A stretch of DNA of 64,000 bases. Origin: an uncultured Bacteroides sp. (GTDB taxonomy: Bacteria; Bacteroidota; Bacteroidia; Bacteroidales; Bacteroidaceae). How positions within the stretch are numbered: position 1 is the stretch's first letter; each line of letters begins with the position of its first letter. The notes below the pieces were generated by a model. The model saw only the letters and a list, made by a program, of their open reading frames with translations, was not told the DNA's origin and did no database searches. The translations under genes were made by a program, and so were the position numbers. The stretch spans positions 1 to 64,000 of the forward strand of contig URWA01000014.1 of the NCBI GenBank assembly GCA_900551445.1, in the 5' to 3' direction. This document shows, piece after piece, positions 6,721 through 16,712 of this stretch.

Positions 6721-9421
6721 ACGTATAAATGTGATATTGAAATCGGATGCTGAAGCATTGGATGAAGTGGTCGTAGTCGGCTACGGTAGTGCCAAAAAAG
6801 TTGGAACAGTAGTCGGATCTATTGCGAATGTAACTTCCGAGAAGATTGCGTCAAGACCTGTTGTAAACGTGATGGATGCATTACAAGGACAGGTAGCAGG
6901 TTTACAGGTGTTTACAAGTTCTGGTGACCCAGGTGACAAAAGCATGGCTGCGTCTTCTTATTTGCGTGGAATTGGTTCATTGACTGCCGGAAATTCTCCT
7001 TTGTATGTATTGGATGGCTCACCCGTAAGCGCTGAAATTATGAGTATGATGAACCCCAATGACTTTGCCAGTGTAACAGTCCTGAAAGATGCGTCTGCCA
7101 CATCCATTTATGGTTCACGTGCAGCCAATGGAGTTATCTATATCACGACTAAACGAGGCAAAATGAACGAAAAGGCAATGGTCACTGTGTCAGGAAATTA
7201 TGGTGTATCTACACTGGCCAAAGATATTGCTACTCCTATGAATTCAAGCCAGTTGTTGGGCTATCAGTTAAAACATGGAATTATTACCCAAGACACCTAT
7301 GATAAGTATATAGCATCAGGAGTCAATACCAACTGGCAAGATTATTTCTTTAAAAATGCTCCAACTTATCAAGGGAATCTTTCAGTTCAAGGAGGAGGCG
7401 ATAAGTCACTCTATTATTTGTCTGCTTCTTATATGAATCAAGAAGGTATTGTTTATGGTTCTGGCTACGAACGATATACTTTGCGAGCAAACTTAGAAAC
7501 AAAGGTAAACAACTGGTTGCGCATCGGAGCAAATATCGCCGGGGCTTATGACATGACAGAAACTTCCTTATATACTTATCAAGGATCAAACAGTCTGAAT
7601 GGCGGTGTCTTCGGAACAATCTTGAATCAGCCTTATTTTAACCCTTATGATGAGAACGGAAATCGTTTGGAAAGAATTCCGGGATTGAACGGTTATGACC
7701 CTAATTATCTTACTGATAAAAATCCTAACAAAGGAAACCAAGCTCAGTTTAATGGAAATGCATTTATCCAACTGACCCCGATCAAGGGATTAACCTTACG
7801 TTCTCAGTTAGGTATAGAAGCCTATGACTACCGTAAAACCTCAAAGGCACTCCCTTCACATCCTAGCGTAGACGGCATTGGTACTACAACTGAACTTTTC
7901 CAAAGACGTTCTCAGTTCACAATTACCAATACTGCGGAATATAAATTTGATATTAACTATGACCATCATCTCACCTTATTGGCAGGACAAGAAGGTATCA
8001 AGAGTGATTTTAATGGATTTGTTAGTAAAACAACAGGACAGAATGATGATAGATTGTCTAGTATTTGGAGTGGAACCAGTGCACTGTTAGTTAACTTAGG
8101 TGACTACAGCGGAAGTATGGATCCCTACTCTTATGAATATTTATCATTCTTTGGCCGCGCTGAATATGCATACAAAGAAAAATATTATGCAGATTTTTCT
8201 GTACGAAATGACGCCTCTTCCCGCTTCGGAGCGGATAACCGTGCAGCAACCTTTTTCTCTGGTGGCTTAATGTGGAACATGAAAGAAGAAGCATTTTTGA
8301 AGGATGTTGATTTCCTTACTACATTAAAAATAAAAGGTAGTGTAGGTTCCACAGGAAACTCTGAAATTGGGAATTACGATCATCTAGGACTTGTAGGAAC
8401 CCGCAATTATAACACACAAGGAGGATGGTATATTTCTTCTCCTGGAAATGATCAGTTAGGTTGGGAAACACAAATCTTGACAAATATCGGAGTTGAAGCA
8501 TCATTCTTTGATCGCATCCGGACAGAAATCACATGGTATAACCGTCAGACAAAAGATATGCTGATGGAAGTTCCTGTTCCTTATACAACTGGTTTCTCTA
8601 CAATTATGCAGAACATTGGCTCCATGAAAAACACGGGTGTGGAATTATCATTCGGAGTTGATATCATCAAAACAAAAGATATGTTGCTGCAGTTCAATAT
8701 GAACTATGCATACAACAAGAATGAAATCACAGAACTGTTCTATGGATATGAAGAATGGCCGATGCCAAGTTACTCTTTGACCTACAAAGTGGGTGAACCT
8801 CTTCAGTTCTATATGCCTGTCTATGCAGGAGTAGATCCGGCAGACGGTAAACAAATGTGGTATGTTCCTGGAACAAATGGAGAAACAACGAAGGATGCCG
8901 ACCTTGCTAGTTCTGGAGCTTTAGACCAAGCTACAGGTGTGACTCAATATGCTCCTCATACAGGTGGATTTAATTTAAATTTCTCTTGGAAAGGACTCTC
9001 TATTGGCGCAGATTTCGCATGGGTTCTGGGCAAACACATGGTAAATAACGATAGATATTTCTCTGAAAACCCAGCAAACTTTGCCGGATATAACCAATCC
9101 ACAGAGGTTCTCAATGAATGGGAAAATCCTGGAGATATTACTAGTATGCCGAAGTATGGAGAAATTATGATTTTTGATACGCACTTGCTGGAAAATGCCT
9201 CTTTCTTACGTTTAAAGAATTTGGCCATAGGATATCAGTTCCCTAAAAATTGGCTAGAGAAGACCAAAATCATCAAGAACTTTAAAATAACAGCTGCTGC
9301 ACGTAACTTGTTTACTATTACGAAATACAAAGGAGCTGATCCGGAAATTGACTCTAACTTAACATATGGAGCATTCCCAAATACTAAGCAATTTACAATT
9401 GGAGCTGAAATCACATTCTAA
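6671..9421 (+). CDS. SusC/RagA-type TonB-dependent receptor, silent 5'-truncated cassette 2
   Basis: The open frame encodes about 916 residues of a SusC-family outer-membrane importer. It enters at the palindromic site (6656) and has no ATG before residue IGM; the first in-frame stop upstream is TAA at 6635-6637, and the nominal start at 6671 is only a TTG. The signal peptide and nearly all of the carboxypeptidase-like domain are missing. The remaining parts are intact: DEVVVVGYGSAKK, the plug with NPNDFASVTVLKDASATSIYGSRAANGVI, the barrel and the terminal EITF. Outside the shared repeat it differs strongly from cassette 1, so the ligand should differ. The susD partner begins 18 bp downstream. 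Interpreted as a second silent cassette. Confidence 0.85.
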   Translation: MVISFIGMQTQEVKVQPRINVILKSDAEALDEVVVVGYGSAKKVGTVVGSIANVTSEKIASRPVVNVMDALQGQVAGLQVFTSSGDPGDKSMAASSYLRGIGSLTAGNSPLYVLDGSPVSAEIMSMMNPNDFASVTVLKDASATSIYGSRAANGVIYITTKRGKMNEKAMVTVSGNYGVSTLAKDIATPMNSSQLLGYQLKHGIITQDTYDKYIASGVNTNWQDYFFKNAPTYQGNLSVQGGGDKSLYYLSASYMNQEGIVYGSGYERYTLRANLETKVNNWLRIGANIAGAYDMTETSLYTYQGSNSLNGGVFGTILNQPYFNPYDENGNRLERIPGLNGYDPNYLTDKNPNKGNQAQFNGNAFIQLTPIKGLTLRSQLGIEAYDYRKTSKALPSHPSVDGIGTTTELFQRRSQFTITNTAEYKFDINYDHHLTLLAGQEGIKSDFNGFVSKTTGQNDDRLSSIWSGTSALLVNLGDYSGSMDPYSYEYLSFFGRAEYAYKEKYYADFSVRNDASSRFGADNRAATFFSGGLMWNMKEEAFLKDVDFLTTLKIKGSVGSTGNSEIGNYDHLGLVGTRNYNTQGGWYISSPGNDQLGWETQILTNIGVEASFFDRIRTEITWYNRQTKDMLMEVPVPYTTGFSTIMQNIGSMKNTGVELSFGVDIIKTKDMLLQFNMNYAYNKNEITELFYGYEEWPMPSYSLTYKVGEPLQFYMPVYAGVDPADGKQMWYVPGTNGETTKDADLASSGALDQATGVTQYAPHTGGFNLNFSWKGLSIGADFAWVLGKHMVNNDRYFSENPANFAGYNQSTEVLNEWENPGDITSMPKYGEIMIFDTHLLENASFLRLKNLAIGYQFPKNWLEKTKIIKNFKITAAARNLFTITKYKGADPEIDSNLTYGAFPNTKQFTIGAEITF

Positions 9422-9439
9422 TTCAAAATGACACATATT

Positions 9440-10897
9440 ATGAATAAAATAGTATTAGGAACTTTATTTTCTGCAATGGCTGTTCTTACGGCATGTGATT
9501 TGGATAAATATCCAGAGACCAACATCTCTACAGAAACGTCATGGCAAACCATAGATGATGCGACCCGTTTTGAAACCGGTTTATATTCGTTTTTACAAAC
9601 TATAAACGGGGGACTCTATATCTATGCATCAGATTATCAGTCTGACTTATTTAACGCTACATACTCTTTTGCAAATAGAGGAGGAGATTTGCACAGATGG
9701 GACTTTACAAGTTCACAATATGATATAGAAGATATTTACAAGAATAACTACTTCTGCATCACGAATTGTAATAATATAATCAATAATATTGATAACATCA
9801 CTCTTGAAAACGAAGAGGAGCAGCAAAAGGCTGAAAATATAAAAGGTACAGCATTTTTGATACGTGCTTTATGCTATCATACACTTGCTTTACGTTTTGC
9901 GAAAGATTATGAGCCAGAAACAGCGGCTTCCGATTTGGGCTTGCCAATCGTTTTAGAGGTAGATCCTAATGCCAAACCTAGTCGTTCTTCATTGGCTGAT
10001 ACTTATAAGCAAATCAAATCTGATATCGCAGAAGCTAGAAAGCTAATGACAAAGGAAGGGGCATCTAATTCCATTTATTTAACCACAGATGTGATTGATG
10101 CTTTAGAAGCACGTGTAGATTTGTATATGCACAACTATACGGAGGCTATTACTTTATCAGAATCACTAATGAATAAATATCCATTGTCTACGACAGAGGC
10201 TGATTTATCTAAAGTATTTCTAAACGATGAAGGAAGTGAAATTATATATAAGGTATTCTCATCTATAGATGAAAGAACCAATGAACTTCCTTATTATTTA
10301 TATTGGAATACATCTGTTGAAAGTTATAGCCCTGACTTTATTCCGTCACAATGGGTTCTTGATTTGTATGAATCTAATGACATAAGAAAAGATGCCTATT
10401 TCTTGTGTGAAAAAGTGGTCTGTGGAGATAAATCAGCTAATGATATTTATATGTTGAATAAATATCCTGGAAATCCAGATTTAAAGAATACAACTTATGA
10501 GTATTACAATATGGCAAAGTTGTTTAGAAGTGCAGAGTTCTATTTGATTGCAGCTGAAGCCTCTTACAGAGAAGGTAATGAACCTGAAGCTTTAAATTAC
10601 TTAAATGGTTTACGAGTTAAACGTGGTGCATCTAGTCTTTCAAAAAGTGGAAACGACTTATTCACATCTATTAAAGAAGAATGGATTAGAGAATTTATTG
10701 GTGAAGGAATGCGTCTTAATGATTTAAAAAGATGGCATGACGGATTCCAACGCCACGATCCTCAGAATCTGAATATTCTGTCTATAGGAACAGGTATGGA
10801 ATCTTTAAACATCAGCTCTGATAATCAAAAGTTTGTATGGGAAATTCCTGCAAATGATCAAAATGCGAATAAAAATATTGTTCCTAACTGGAACTAA
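9440..10897 (+). CDS. SusD/RagB-like outer-membrane lipoprotein (cassette 2)
   Basis: This surface lipoprotein pairs with the SusC upstream. I chose the ATG at 9440 (MNKIVLG) rather than 9428 because it gives a compact signal peptide ending in lipobox LTAC with Cys19. The body is a RagB/SusD fold: an N-terminal TPR-like helical region including NNIINNIDNI and IKGTAFLIRALCYHTLALRF, and a C-terminal segment with RSAEFYLIAAEASYREGN, YLNGLRVKRGA and EEWIREFIGEGMRLNDLKRW, the typical SusD signature. It is markedly AT-rich compared with the nuo or mut regions, consistent with horizontally acquired or variable DNA. The substrate is unknown. Confidence 0.88.
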   Translation: MNKIVLGTLFSAMAVLTACDLDKYPETNISTETSWQTIDDATRFETGLYSFLQTINGGLYIYASDYQSDLFNATYSFANRGGDLHRWDFTSSQYDIEDIYKNNYFCITNCNNIINNIDNITLENEEEQQKAENIKGTAFLIRALCYHTLALRFAKDYEPETAASDLGLPIVLEVDPNAKPSRSSLADTYKQIKSDIAEARKLMTKEGASNSIYLTTDVIDALEARVDLYMHNYTEAITLSESLMNKYPLSTTEADLSKVFLNDEGSEIIYKVFSSIDERTNELPYYLYWNTSVESYSPDFIPSQWVLDLYESNDIRKDAYFLCEKVVCGDKSANDIYMLNKYPGNPDLKNTTYEYYNMAKLFRSAEFYLIAAEASYREGNEPEALNYLNGLRVKRGASSLSKSGNDLFTSIKEEWIREFIGEGMRLNDLKRWHDGFQRHDPQNLNILSIGTGMESLNISSDNQKFVWEIPANDQNANKNIVPNWN

Positions 10898-10916
10898 TTT
10901 TATTTTTCCTTAATAA

Positions 10917-10952
10917 AGGGGGCGGTTTTCAATTCGAGATCCGCCCCTTTTT
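10917..10952 (+). terminator. Terminator after SusD-like cassette 2
   Basis: A GGGGCGG/CCGCCCC stem (10919-10925 and 10941-10947) with a 15-nt loop is followed by TTTTT. It closes the second SusC/SusD cassette. Confidence 0.8.
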
Positions 10953-10989
10953 GTATGCATAGACTTCAAAATATCCACTTACAGACATG

Positions 10990-11028
10990 AAAAAAAGCCG
11001 GGACCACAGTTTTCTGCAGTCCCGGCTT
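10990..11028 (-). terminator. Terminator of the nucleotidyltransferase gene
   Basis: AAGCCGGGAC (10995-11004) pairs with GTCCCGGCTT (11019-11028). Read on the minus strand the stem ends in a T tract (the A run at about 10990-10996), just downstream of the gene that stops at 11057. Confidence 0.75.
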
Positions 11029-11056
11029 CCATTTATATAGCTCTATTCGATTGTTA

Positions 11057-11962
11057 TCAGAACAGTTTAGAAGGATACTCACCGGCATCCACCAAAGCCT
11101 GAATCTTATCCACCACGCTCTGACGGTCGGCAGCGTAAGTCACACCGAACCACTTGGAAGTAGTATCCAACACTTTTACAGTAGCAGTTCCTTCATTAAT
11201 CAGCTTGTTGACCATCAACGGAATGAAGTATTCACATTTCAGGTTGCCGATATTTTCTTTCAGGAATTCTACGAAATAGTCTTCAGAATACTTGAAATAA
11301 TCTGGAGTGAATCCCCACATGTTCATTGAAACAGGAGTATTGTCTTCAATACCTACCCATTCACCCTTTTCATCTTTATAAGAAACGACTCCGTTTACAC
11401 GCATGATTTCCGTACGTTCTACTACGGTAGTCAGATGGGCATTCTCATCGGTAGAGCAGATACCACGAGCTACAGAACCACTATCAGACAATGTATTCCC
11501 CACGCGGAAACCAACCATACAGTAATCGTTCTTAGCACCTTCAGGAAGCTCTGACAGATACTTACCGATTACAGCAAAACTGTCACGGCCATAGAAGTCA
11601 TCTGCATTGATTACCGCAAACGGTTCTTTGATTACGTCTTTTCCCATCAATACGGCATGGTTTGTTCCCCATGGTTTTGCACGACCTTCCGGGCAAGTGA
11701 AACCTTCCGGCAAGTTTGTCAAATCCTGGAACACGACTTCTACAGGAATATGATTTTCATATTTACTTACAATCTTTTCACGGAAATCTTTTTCAAAATC
11801 ACGACGGATTACGAAGACCAATTTCCCGAAACCACCACGAATTGCATCAAAAATTGAATAATCCATGATTGTTTCACCATTAGGACCCAGTCCATCAAGT
11901 TGTTTCAAGCCACCGTAACGACTCCCCATACCGGCAGCCAATACAAATAAAGTTGGTTTCAT
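11057..11962 (-). CDS. Sugar-phosphate nucleotidyltransferase-like protein
   Basis: This 301-residue protein belongs to the NTP-transferase (glucose-1-phosphate uridylyl/thymidylyltransferase-like) superfamily, which forms NDP-sugars from sugar 1-phosphates and NTPs in the cytoplasm. The N-terminal nucleotide-binding motif LAAGMGSRYGGLKQ is at residues 8-21, and the metal-binding acidic stretch AVINADDFYG lies near residue 120. Length suits a single catalytic domain without the left-handed helix domain found in GlmU. The exact sugar and nucleotide cannot be read from sequence. It is a monocistronic gene with its own -7 box (11991-11998) and terminator, convergent with the second SusD gene and divergent from tamB. 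Confidence 0.8.
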   Translation of the reverse strand: MKPTLFVLAAGMGSRYGGLKQLDGLGPNGETIMDYSIFDAIRGGFGKLVFVIRRDFEKDFREKIVSKYENHIPVEVVFQDLTNLPEGFTCPEGRAKPWGTNHAVLMGKDVIKEPFAVINADDFYGRDSFAVIGKYLSELPEGAKNDYCMVGFRVGNTLSDSGSVARGICSTDENAHLTTVVERTEIMRVNGVVSYKDEKGEWVGIEDNTPVSMNMWGFTPDYFKYSEDYFVEFLKENIGNLKCEYFIPLMVNKLINEGTATVKVLDTTSKWFGVTYAADRQSVVDKIQALVDAGEYPSKLF

Positions 11963-11990
11963 AAAGTTGTATATAAATTTAGTAACTGCA

Positions 11991-11998
11991 CAAAGGTA
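11991..11998 (-). promoter_or_regulatory. -7 box of the nucleotidyltransferase gene
   Basis: On the minus strand TACCTTTG fits TAnnTTTG and lies about 29 bases upstream of the ATG at 11962. No convincing TTTG is seen at the usual -33 distance. Confidence 0.5.
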
Positions 11999-12095
11999 AA
12001 CAAATAATGTGATTTCAACTCACAGTTCATAAACAAAATGTATCACTATTTGGTTCTTTTTTGTATATTCGCAATATTAAAGTGCTCAACAGCGT

Positions 12096-15000
12096 ATGAA
12101 AAAATATATAAAATGGGGAGGAATCGTACTGGCAAGTCCGTTCATTCTTTTCATCCTATTATGCATATTGATTTATATCCCCCCTGTCCAGAACTTTATA
12201 GTGGACAAGGCGACAGCGTATGCATCAGAAGCTACGGGCATGCAAATTCATATACAGCGCATTTCTTTGTCGTTTCCACTGAATCTGGTCGTACATGAAA
12301 CCACCGTAAAAGACCAGAAAGAGACTCTGCTGGACGTAGAAGAACTGACCGTGAAAATCCAACTGCTTCCCCTGCTGAAAAAACAAATAGAAGTGGATGG
12401 AGTGGGACTGAAAAATGCGTCTGTAAATACGTCCAACCTGATTGAAGGTATGTCGCTGAAAGGAAGTCTGGGGGAATTTTTTCTGAAATCGCATGGTGTG
12501 GATCTGACGCCGGAAACAGCCATACTTAATGAGCTGACATTGAAAAATGCGGATTTAAAAATGTGTCTGGCCGATACCACCGCTCAGGATACCACCCAAA
12601 GCGCACCGACTTACTGGAAATTCAAACTGGAAAAAATCGACCTGCACAATGTCAGTTTCCAGATGGATATGCCACTCGACACGATGAATTTCGGAATTGT
12701 GGTAAAAAACGCCTCTCTGCGTGACGGACTGGTCGACCTGCATAAAGAAGCTTATTCGGCCAATGAGTTCAAACTGCTGGACAGCCGTTTATTCTATAAT
12801 TCAGGAAACTCAGCTCCCTTGGAGAAAGGCCTGGACCCTTCACACATTGTGCTTTCGGATGTAAACCTGCAACTGGATTCCCTCTATTACCAGGGCAACA
12901 ATATCCGTGCGCTGCTACATCAATTCGAATTAAAAGAACGCTCGGGACTGGAAATCACTTCTTCGGAAGGAAGAGTGCAAGCAGATGACAAAGCAATCCG
13001 TGTGCCCGGACTGCAAATCAAGACCCCCAATTCTTTCATTGCCTTCAATGCTACTGCCGACTGGTCTGTGACCGAACAGAATCAAGACGGGATACTAGAA
13101 GGACAGTTAATGGCCGAAATCGGGAAAACTGATTTGTTCAAACTTATTCCCGACATGCCGAAGGAATTTATCCAATCGTTCCCGTCTGCCCCATTGCAAA
13201 TCCGCATGGACATAAACGGGACCCTACAGGATTTAAAACTGGCAACGTGTCAGATGAAAATTGCAGATTGTTTCCGGATGGAAGCCAACGGTACAATCAA
13301 ACATGTACTTGACAGTATCTCCAGAGAAGGTGTCATCAACCTGAATACGAATTTCTACCGGATGAATTTTCTGGAAAGCCTGACGGGAGGTCTGCTGATT
13401 CCTTCGGGAACACAACTCCAAGGTAAGGCACAAATGAAAGGGAATGACCTGCAGGCAGAAACCCGATTGAGTCACGAAGAAGGCTATGCAGAACTGGACG
13501 GAAAGTATAATCTTCTGACAGAAGCCTATCAGGCGGATTTGAACATAGACCAACTGAATCTGCATAAATTCATGCCGATGGATTCTTTGTTCGAACTGTC
13601 TGCCCAGGCACACGTAAAAGGAAAAGGCTTCGATTTCTTTTCTCCTCATACGTGGCTAAAAGCGGATGCCGCACTTTCTCACCTGCAATATGCCTCACAC
13701 ACACTTTCCGGAGTGCAACTTAACGCAGGGCTCAAGAACTCACAGGCAAACATGACACTGAACATCAAGGACAATGTCATGCAGATTTCCTCTCAGCTGG
13801 ATGCTTCATTACACCCGTCACGTGTCAAAGCGGACGGACTGATTCAGATAGCCGATTTAGATTTGTATGGAATGGGACTGGTCAAAACGCCCTTCAAGAC
13901 TGCGAGCAACATTGATCTTCATCTGAACACCAACATGAAGAAAAGCCATGGAATACGAGTGTCTGTCAAAGATATCCGGTTAATCACGGAAAAACAGACT
14001 TACAAGACAAAAGACCTCCACATGGGATTCACCACGGCACGCGATTCCATTCACAGCTTTGTCAATGCAGGCGACCTGACTTTCCTGTTCCGAAGCAAGG
14101 GAGGAGTTGACGAGCTAGGCAACCAGTTCACCAAACTGACACAAGCATTTGATAACCAATGGGAAAACAGAAACGTCGACCCGGCTTTGCTGAGAGAGTT
14201 ATTGCCTAATGCCCAACTCCGTATCTTTGCGGGAAAAGACAATCCGGTTTCCAACACACTGGCTATCCGGAAAATCAATTTCGACCGCATGAATGTAAAT
14301 GTACAGACCTCTCCTGAAAACGGTCTGAATGCGAGCATGAATCTATACGGATTAAGGACCGACAGCCTGGCCCTTGATACAATCTCCTTCAATGCGTCAC
14401 AGCAAGCTGGGAAAATCATACTCCACAGTGGCATCATTGCGAACGACAAACCTTTCCAGGAGGCCTTCGATATCACCCTCCACGGAGATGTGGATACGAA
14501 TAAAATAAATGCAACCATAGAATATCTGAATGGGAAAAAGGAATGTGGAGTCAATATCGGTATGACGGCCGGATTGCAGAAGAAAGGTATCAGTCTGCAT
14601 ATCAACCCGTTCGACCCGACATTGGTGTACCGGAAATTTACGGTAAACCCTGACAACTACATCTATCTGAGGGACGACGGACGTATTCTGGCCGACCTCT
14701 CCATCCACGATGAAATGCGCACAGGTATCAGCCTTTATTCTACTCCCGATTCTACGGCGCAACAGGATCTTACCCTTACACTCAGCCAGATTAACATTGG
14801 AGAATTCAAGCGGGTCATTCCTTACATGCCGGATATCAGTGGCATCATCAATGCCGAAGCACATTACGTGCAAACTGACGGTACAGACATGGTTTCGCTG
14901 GAAAACAGTGTGGACCAACTGGCCTACAACGGTATCGAGCTGGGGAACTGGACATTAAGTGCGGTTTACTTACCCAAAGAAAGTGGAGAACAAAGTATCA

Positions 15001-16712
15001 ATGGTTTCATTACCCGAAATAATCAGGAGATTGCGAGCATAGACGGTTCCTATTTCCCGGCGAAAGAAGAAGGCGACGACCATATCAATGCAGAAATGGC
15101 TTTACACCATTTCCCGCTGGAAATTGCCAACTCTTTCATTCCCGACCAGATGGCCATTTTAAGTGGAGACGTAGACGGGGACATGAAAGTTTCAGGTACC
15201 AGTGCCAATCCTTTAATGAACGGACAAATCAACTTGGACAGTGTAAATATCTACATTCCACAAGCGTCCTTGAATCTCCGCTTTGATGACAGGCCAGTGG
15301 AGGTGAAAGATAGCAAGCTGACATTCAACCGGTTTAAGATTTTCACCAAAGGAAAGACACCGTTTACCATTGATGGAAGTGTGGATATGGCAGACCTCAG
15401 TCAAATGAAAATGGATTTGAAAATGGATGCCAACAACTTTGAGCTGCTGAATGCCAAACAAACCAAACGGTCGCTCGTATTCGGAAAACTATACGTAGAT
15501 TTCCACTCTACACTCAAAGGCACTCCGGACAACATGACCATCCGTGGCAACATGAATATATTAGGCAACAGTGACTTTACCTATATATTACAGGATTCTC
15601 CTCTTACCGTAGAAGACAAACTTGGAGAAACGGTTACATTTATGAACTTCAGCGATACGACTTCTGTCAACCGGAGAATATTACCGGCCTTGACATTGGG
15701 AGGTATCGACATGCTGATGACTCTCCACATTGATGAAGCGGTGCAATGCCGGGTCAATCTGGATGAGAAAGGAAGCAACTATATGTATTTTGAAGGAGGG
15801 GGCGACTTGTCCTTCCAATATACTCCTGCCGGAAGCATCATATTAAGTGGAAAATATTCTCTTCTGAGCGGAGAGATGAAGTACCAGCTGCCTATCATTC
15901 AGCTGAAGACATTCCACATACAAAGCGGAAGCTACATACAGTGGAGTGGAAATGCCATGAACCCGCAACTGAACATCAAGGCTACGGAAAGGGTACGTTC
16001 GTCTGTGACACAGGAAGGACAGGCTTCACGTATGGTCAATTTCGATGTGGGTGTAAATATCACCAACACACTGGAAGACCTGGGATTTACCTTCATCATC
16101 GATGCACCGGAAGATGGAAGCATGCAGAACGAGCTGGCTTCCATGTCGGCTGAAGACAAGAATAAGGTAGCCGTTACCATGCTGGTGACCGGCATGTACC
16201 TGACGGAAGGAAGCACATTAGGAGGTGGAGGCGGAAGCAGCGTAATGAACTCATTCCTGCAAGACCAGATTTCGAAAGTAGCCGGAAGTGCCCTCAAGAC
16301 CATCGACGTGAACTTCGGTATAGAAACCAACAATGGAGAAGCAACCGGACAGTCGAGTACGGATTATAATTTCCAGTTCGCCAAACGGTTCTGGAACAAC
16401 CGTATCCGGGTGGTCATCGGCGGAAAGGTTTCTACCGGAAACAACGTACAACAGGATGAGTCTTTCATCGACAATATTTCATTGGAGTATCGTCTGGATA
16501 ATAGCGGAACACGATATGTCAAACTTTTCCACGACAAGAACTATGAAAGTATCCTCGATGGAGAAGTAACCGAAACAGGCGTAGGTATCGTATTGCGCAA
16601 GAAAGTAAGCAAGTTAGGTGAATTGTTTATTTTCAGGAAAAAAGAAAAAGCACCTGTTGAAGCTGTAAAAAAAGAGGAAGATGAGAATGAAGACGAAAAT
16701 AAAGATAAATAG
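12096..16712 (+). CDS. tamB: TamB-like translocation and assembly module / AsmA-like protein
   Basis: This 1538-residue protein spans the periplasm. TamB family proteins form long hydrophobic-groove beta structures linking inner and outer membrane and act in outer-membrane protein assembly or lipid transport. An N-terminal signal anchor (about residues 8-30, GGIVLASPFILFILLCILIY) is followed by repetitive beta-rich AsmA/TamB sequence, and the DUF490/TamB C-terminal domain covers roughly residues 1100-1500. The tail is charged (EEDENEDENKDK). The gene overlaps the downstream tamL-like start, so the two are surely co-transcribed. The start at ATG 12096 gives the expected anchor. Family membership is confident; the exact role in Bacteroidetes is inferred from the TamL pairing. 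Confidence 0.88.
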   Translation: MKKYIKWGGIVLASPFILFILLCILIYIPPVQNFIVDKATAYASEATGMQIHIQRISLSFPLNLVVHETTVKDQKETLLDVEELTVKIQLLPLLKKQIEVDGVGLKNASVNTSNLIEGMSLKGSLGEFFLKSHGVDLTPETAILNELTLKNADLKMCLADTTAQDTTQSAPTYWKFKLEKIDLHNVSFQMDMPLDTMNFGIVVKNASLRDGLVDLHKEAYSANEFKLLDSRLFYNSGNSAPLEKGLDPSHIVLSDVNLQLDSLYYQGNNIRALLHQFELKERSGLEITSSEGRVQADDKAIRVPGLQIKTPNSFIAFNATADWSVTEQNQDGILEGQLMAEIGKTDLFKLIPDMPKEFIQSFPSAPLQIRMDINGTLQDLKLATCQMKIADCFRMEANGTIKHVLDSISREGVINLNTNFYRMNFLESLTGGLLIPSGTQLQGKAQMKGNDLQAETRLSHEEGYAELDGKYNLLTEAYQADLNIDQLNLHKFMPMDSLFELSAQAHVKGKGFDFFSPHTWLKADAALSHLQYASHTLSGVQLNAGLKNSQANMTLNIKDNVMQISSQLDASLHPSRVKADGLIQIADLDLYGMGLVKTPFKTASNIDLHLNTNMKKSHGIRVSVKDIRLITEKQTYKTKDLHMGFTTARDSIHSFVNAGDLTFLFRSKGGVDELGNQFTKLTQAFDNQWENRNVDPALLRELLPNAQLRIFAGKDNPVSNTLAIRKINFDRMNVNVQTSPENGLNASMNLYGLRTDSLALDTISFNASQQAGKIILHSGIIANDKPFQEAFDITLHGDVDTNKINATIEYLNGKKECGVNIGMTAGLQKKGISLHINPFDPTLVYRKFTVNPDNYIYLRDDGRILADLSIHDEMRTGISLYSTPDSTAQQDLTLTLSQINIGEFKRVIPYMPDISGIINAEAHYVQTDGTDMVSLENSVDQLAYNGIELGNWTLSAVYLPKESGEQSINGFITRNNQEIASIDGSYFPAKEEGDDHINAEMALHHFPLEIANSFIPDQMAILSGDVDGDMKVSGTSANPLMNGQINLDSVNIYIPQASLNLRFDDRPVEVKDSKLTFNRFKIFTKGKTPFTIDGSVDMADLSQMKMDLKMDANNFELLNAKQTKRSLVFGKLYVDFHSTLKGTPDNMTIRGNMNILGNSDFTYILQDSPLTVEDKLGETVTFMNFSDTTSVNRRILPALTLGGIDMLMTLHIDEAVQCRVNLDEKGSNYMYFEGGGDLSFQYTPAGSIILSGKYSLLSGEMKYQLPIIQLKTFHIQSGSYIQWSGNAMNPQLNIKATERVRSSVTQEGQASRMVNFDVGVNITNTLEDLGFTFIIDAPEDGSMQNELASMSAEDKNKVAVTMLVTGMYLTEGSTLGGGGGSSVMNSFLQDQISKVAGSALKTIDVNFGIETNNGEATGQSSTDYNFQFAKRFWNNRIRVVIGGKVSTGNNVQQDESFIDNISLEYRLDNSGTRYVKLFHDKNYESILDGEVTETGVGIVLRKKVSKLGELFIFRKKEKAPVEAVKKEEDENEDENKDK

